Part shown: piece after piece, positions 61,044 through 64,000 of the stretch
Layout: each line of letters begins with the position of its first letter
How positions within the stretch are numbered: the stretch's first letter is position 1
Source of the DNA: CAZJLN01 sp964540765
GTDB lineage: Bacteria > Chloroflexota > Anaerolineae > Anaerolineales > Anaerolineaceae
Assembly: GCA_964540765.1 (NCBI GenBank)
Contig: CAZINW010000007.1
Coordinates: forward strand, 1 to 64,000
DNA length: 64,000 bases
Direction: 5' to 3'
Notes under the pieces: model-generated
What the model was told of the DNA's origin: nothing
What the model saw: only the letters and a program-made list of their open reading frames with translations
Database searches by the model: none
Program-made: the position numbers and the translations under genes

Positions 61044-62300
61044 TCACAATGATGCTGGTTTCTCTGGCAGCTCTTTCGGCATCCAGAATGCCATTAAGAT
61101 GGCTGCAATTAGTGCCATCGTACCACCAAAGAAGAAAGGCATGGAAGGCCCAAAACCAGACCAGTTGCCAATGCCTTGCCAGAGGATACCTGCAATAAAG
61201 GACGATGGAAATGCCATCAGACCAATCACGGCATGGTATGTGCCATAAGCAGTACCCCGCATATTTTCCGGGACCAAATCGGCAACCATCGCGTTGGCTG
61301 TACCAAAGGCAAGACCAAAATACAACCCATAGGTAATGTATAACAGCCAAACCTGCCATGCAGTTTGCGCCAGACCAAAACCAAAATAGATCAATGCATA
61401 CAAAAGCCAGCCACCGATGATCAAACGTCGGCGACCGATTTTATCAGAAAGTGAGCCGGCAGGCGTAGCTATCAAGGTAACAACCAGGTTATAAACAGCC
61501 AACATGATCAAAATGCCTGTAACTGAGATGCCCAGGTTTTGAGCGCGCAAAATAAGAAAGGTATCTGCAGAATTACCTAATGTAAAAATGGAAACAATCA
61601 CAAGGAAAGTGGAAAACGGTTTTCCCATCTTTTTTAAAGAGATTTTTGGTGCTTCGCGTTGTCCTTTCACTGCAACGTCTTTGGCACCTATCGCTATCGA
61701 TAAAACAGCCAGGAATGATGGCACAAGGCTGATCAGTACAATCTTCTGAAAGGTGTTTTTGGATAATTCAAGCGTATTTGCCTGTGCCAACCAAACAACC
61801 AAAGCAGCAATGAGCAAACCGAGGACAGCTCCAGCTTTATCCATAGCCCGATTAAACCCGAACGCCAGACCACGCGTTTCTTTCGTCGTTGAATCCGCCA
61901 CCAATGCATCGCGTGGTGCAGTGCGGATGCCTTTACCAATTCGATCTACCCAACGAACTCCTGCAATCAATCCCCAACTGCTGGCTATGTAAAAGAAGGG
62001 TTTGGAAAGCGCAGAAAGCCCATAACCAGCCACTGCCAACCACTTGCGCCCCCCCAGTTTATCAGAAAGCCAGCCAGAGAACATTTTTAGAATGCTAGAG
62101 GTAGCTTCAGCGATTCCCTCGATGAGCCCGATGATGCTGGTTTGAACCCCCAGAACGTTTGCCAGGAATAAAGGCAGGATATTGAGTACCATTTCACTGG
62201 AAATGTCCATAAATAAACTTGTAAAACCCACTGCCCAAACATTACGGGGTAGCTTCTTGACGGATGTGAGTATGGATTCTTTTTTAACTGTTTCTGTCAT
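61044..62300 (-). CDS. MFS transporter
   Basis: 418 residues, AAGGA before the ATG. Twelve membrane helices are expected. GFTSLFMDISSEMVLNILPLFLANVLG opens it; GWLSDKLGGRKWLAVAGYGLSA is the A-type motif between helices 2 and 3, echoed by GSLSDKIGRRRLIIGG in the second half. DRIGKGIRTAPRDALVADS and GFNRAMDKAGAVLG are typical of a group of multidrug or unknown-substrate MFS proteins. It begins 9 bases after the P-type ATPase stop and is likely co-transcribed with it; the regulator gene follows 55 bases on. Confidence 0.9.
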   Translation of the reverse strand: MTETVKKESILTSVKKLPRNVWAVGFTSLFMDISSEMVLNILPLFLANVLGVQTSIIGLIEGIAEATSSILKMFSGWLSDKLGGRKWLAVAGYGLSALSKPFFYIASSWGLIAGVRWVDRIGKGIRTAPRDALVADSTTKETRGLAFGFNRAMDKAGAVLGLLIAALVVWLAQANTLELSKNTFQKIVLISLVPSFLAVLSIAIGAKDVAVKGQREAPKISLKKMGKPFSTFLVIVSIFTLGNSADTFLILRAQNLGISVTGILIMLAVYNLVVTLIATPAGSLSDKIGRRRLIIGGWLLYALIYFGFGLAQTAWQVWLLYITYGLYFGLAFGTANAMVADLVPENMRGTAYGTYHAVIGLMAFPSSFIAGILWQGIGNWSGFGPSMPFFFGGTMALIAAILMAFWMPKELPEKPASL

Positions 62301-62309
62301 GTTTTTCCT

Positions 62310-64000
62310 TTACTTCTTAGAATATGTAATGAATTTTCGAATTTCCAACCAAAATGTACCAATAAAAGTGGCGAGGGTGATCATTCCCCATTGTGCCAGG
62401 GTCAATTGAGAAACTTTCATCAAGTCCCTGGCAGCCGGGATCAATGCAATCAGGATAAGGAAAACAATAACCGCCATGCCCCAGATCAACATCAGGCGGT
62501 TGCTCCCGAGCCCAAGTTGCAGGATCGGCTGACGTTCCGAGCGCATATTGAACGCCAAAAGTACATGTCCGATCAACCAGGCAAAAAAGGCGACCGTCTG
62601 AGAAGTTACCAGATCATGCATGCCATACCAGGTGGTCAGGTAGACCGTTGATACGGCAGCGAACAATCCCAAGGATCCAATCACAATACTCCCCGTCATG
62701 GCTTTATCCATAAACTTTGTCTTTGGGTCGCGTGGTTTTTGGTCGAGCAGGTCGAATTCGGGTCGCTCTACCACGAAGGAAGCTGCCGCCATCAAGTCCA
62801 TGAAGAGTTCCATCAGGATGATCTGCACCGGCGCAAAGGGTACTGGCACCAGCAGCAGGGTGGGCAGGAGGGTGATCAAAACGAGCGCCAGCTTGCAGGA
62901 CAGGTAATAGCGCACGCCCTTCTTGAGGTTCTCAAAGATCAAACGACCTTCCTTGACAGCATTGACGATGGTGGTGAAGTTGTCATCTGCCAGCACTATA
63001 TCAGCGGCTTCGCGGGCAACATCCGTCCCGGTTTCACCCATGGCTATGCCGATATCGGCTGCTGATAACGCCGGCGCATCGTTGATCCCATCACCGGTCA
63101 CTGCCACGCGCTCAGCGGACGCCTGCAAAGCCTGGACAATGCGCAGCTTGTGCTCGGGGGTGGTGCGTGCGAAGATTGAAGTATGCTGGATAACCTCTTT
63201 TAATCCCTCATCCGATAATTGGTTCAGTTCAGGCCCTGTGATTACTTCATGATTACCATTAAGACTGACCTGCCGGGCGATCGCCCTGGCTGTAAGTGGG
63301 TGGTCACCGGTGACCATGATTGTACGCACGCCTGCCAGCTGGCAGGTGGCAATGGCATCGCACACTTCGGGGCGGGGCGGGTCCTGCAACCCAATCAGAC
63401 CAACAAAGGTCAGGCTGCTTTCAACCGCTGCCTGGTTCAAATTTTCTTCAGGCAGCCTGCGTTCTGCGAATGCCAGCACCCGCAGCCCATCGGCTGCCAA
63501 TTGGTCTACATGCTCCTGGATGATCTGGCGGGATGCATCCGTCAGTACTTCGACCTTTCCAGCCTGCATTAAATGCGTGCATTGTGCAAGGACAGATTCA
63601 GGAGCACCTTTCACTGCTGCCCATAGCTGCCTGTCCTGCCTGAAAACAGTTGACATGCGCTTGCGGGTATTATCAAATGTGAACTCGGTGAGAATGGGGT
63701 GTGAATTTTGAATTGCTTTCAAATCCAGCCCGGTTTTCTGCACTGACCGCAGCAGAGCCACGTCCAGCGGATCGCCGGTGAAATCCGTGCCGTTGGGGAC
63801 AGCGTCGTTGCACAGCGCCCCAATTTCCAGTAGTCGATTTTTCTGTCCACCCGGTTCGAAGTGAACGACTTCCATGCGGTTTTCGGTCAAGGTACCAGTC
63901 TTGTCGGTGACAATCACGGTGACCGATCCGAGTGTCTCCACTGCATTCAAGCGCTTGGCGATGGCGTGTTTTTTTGAGAGACGGAACGCACCCAGGGATA
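62310..64000 (-). CDS. cation-transporting P-type ATPase (Ca2+/P2 type), N-terminus outside window
   Basis: Partial: the frame is open to the window edge (visible start SLGAFRLSKKHAIAKRLNAVETLGS), so about 563 C-terminal codons are seen. Phosphorylation motif DKTGTLTENRM, nucleotide-binding KGAPESVL, MVTGDHPLTARAIA, hinge GDGINDAPALSAADIGIAMG and EAADIVLADDNF. Four to six C-terminal spans follow, with LALVLITLLPTLLLVPVPFAPVQIILMELFMDLMAAASF. The layout fits SERCA/PMR1-type Ca2+ or Mn2+ pumps. The transport-site PEGLP motif lies beyond the window. Confidence 0.93.
   Translation of the reverse strand, partial: SLGAFRLSKKHAIAKRLNAVETLGSVTVIVTDKTGTLTENRMEVVHFEPGGQKNRLLEIGALCNDAVPNGTDFTGDPLDVALLRSVQKTGLDLKAIQNSHPILTEFTFDNTRKRMSTVFRQDRQLWAAVKGAPESVLAQCTHLMQAGKVEVLTDASRQIIQEHVDQLAADGLRVLAFAERRLPEENLNQAAVESSLTFVGLIGLQDPPRPEVCDAIATCQLAGVRTIMVTGDHPLTARAIARQVSLNGNHEVITGPELNQLSDEGLKEVIQHTSIFARTTPEHKLRIVQALQASAERVAVTGDGINDAPALSAADIGIAMGETGTDVAREAADIVLADDNFTTIVNAVKEGRLIFENLKKGVRYYLSCKLALVLITLLPTLLLVPVPFAPVQIILMELFMDLMAAASFVVERPEFDLLDQKPRDPKTKFMDKAMTGSIVIGSLGLFAAVSTVYLTTWYGMHDLVTSQTVAFFAWLIGHVLLAFNMRSERQPILQLGLGSNRLMLIWGMAVIVFLILIALIPAARDLMKVSQLTLAQWGMITLATFIGTFWLEIRKFITYSKK

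Overview
The window most resembles a member of the Chloroflexota, class Anaerolineae. The evidence is family-level: solute-binding lipoproteins with a PVVEEPVEEP-type linker after the lipobox, a MalT-like LuxR ATPase regulator, a lipoprotein serpin, a lipoprotein adaptor for a MacB-type exporter, and many Gram-positive-like ribosome sites. No rRNA or other phylogenetic marker is present, so this is inference. The sequence is a draft scaffold: 100 Ns at 5137-5236 are flanked by an exact 55-bp duplication, so the gap is probably an assembly artefact.

Layout. (1) 1-957: an AT-rich BAAT-type hydrolase next to a possible IS end. (2) 1.1-8.5 kb: a plasmid-type maintenance module with ParB and ParA on the minus strand, then an AAA ATPase, a large replication-initiator-like protein and a small basic protein on the plus strand. 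It carries perfect copies of the palindrome GTGCCCATGGGCAC, candidate ParB sites. Five 33-bp iterons, an AT-rich stretch and a DnaA-box-like TTATTCACA lie inside the initiator coding sequence, an in-gene origin architecture like that of phage lambda O. (3) 8.9-10.8 kb: a complete IS1182-like element with matching ends and a TACT target duplication, next to an IS3 remnant. (4) 10.8-19.9 kb: a very AT-rich eight-gene sugar operon with a LacI regulator, a FrlB-like SIS protein, a PfkB kinase, an RbsABC-type importer, a phosphotriesterase-family hydrolase and a Gfo/Idh/MocA dehydrogenase. It reads as a complete uptake and catabolic route for an unidentified sugar derivative. (5) 20.2-23.6 kb: an S10 peptidase, a GH25 lysozyme and a small membrane protein.

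(6) 23.7-28.6 kb: MarR plus a maltose-type importer; the binding protein carries a C-terminal X25-like domain and is frameshifted in this assembly. (7) 29.3-35.5 kb: a MacAB-like exporter, a membrane protein and a two-component system. (8) 35.8-41.6 kb: a GH13 glycosidase, an MFS protein, an SIS protein and an Mbeg1-like protein. The glycosidase plausibly acts on the oligosaccharides imported by system 6. (9) 41.7-42.9 kb: arsR-arsM under a promoter with an overlapping inverted repeat. (10) 43.0-44.5 kb: two toxin-antitoxin loci, one with a decayed PIN toxin. (11) 44.6-49.0 kb: nitroreductase, alcohol dehydrogenase, serpin and a DUF368 lipid-carrier transporter. (12) 49.3-51.6 kb: a His-rich CopB-type ATPase. 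(13) 51.6-58.0 kb: a minus-strand envelope and lipid cluster with a membrane phosphodiesterase, a DedA-superfamily protein, a tRNA-like element, a patatin, a radical SAM enzyme and an SPW-repeat protein. (14) 58.1-64.0 kb: a MalT-like regulator, an MFS transporter and a Ca-type P-ATPase that runs off the window end.
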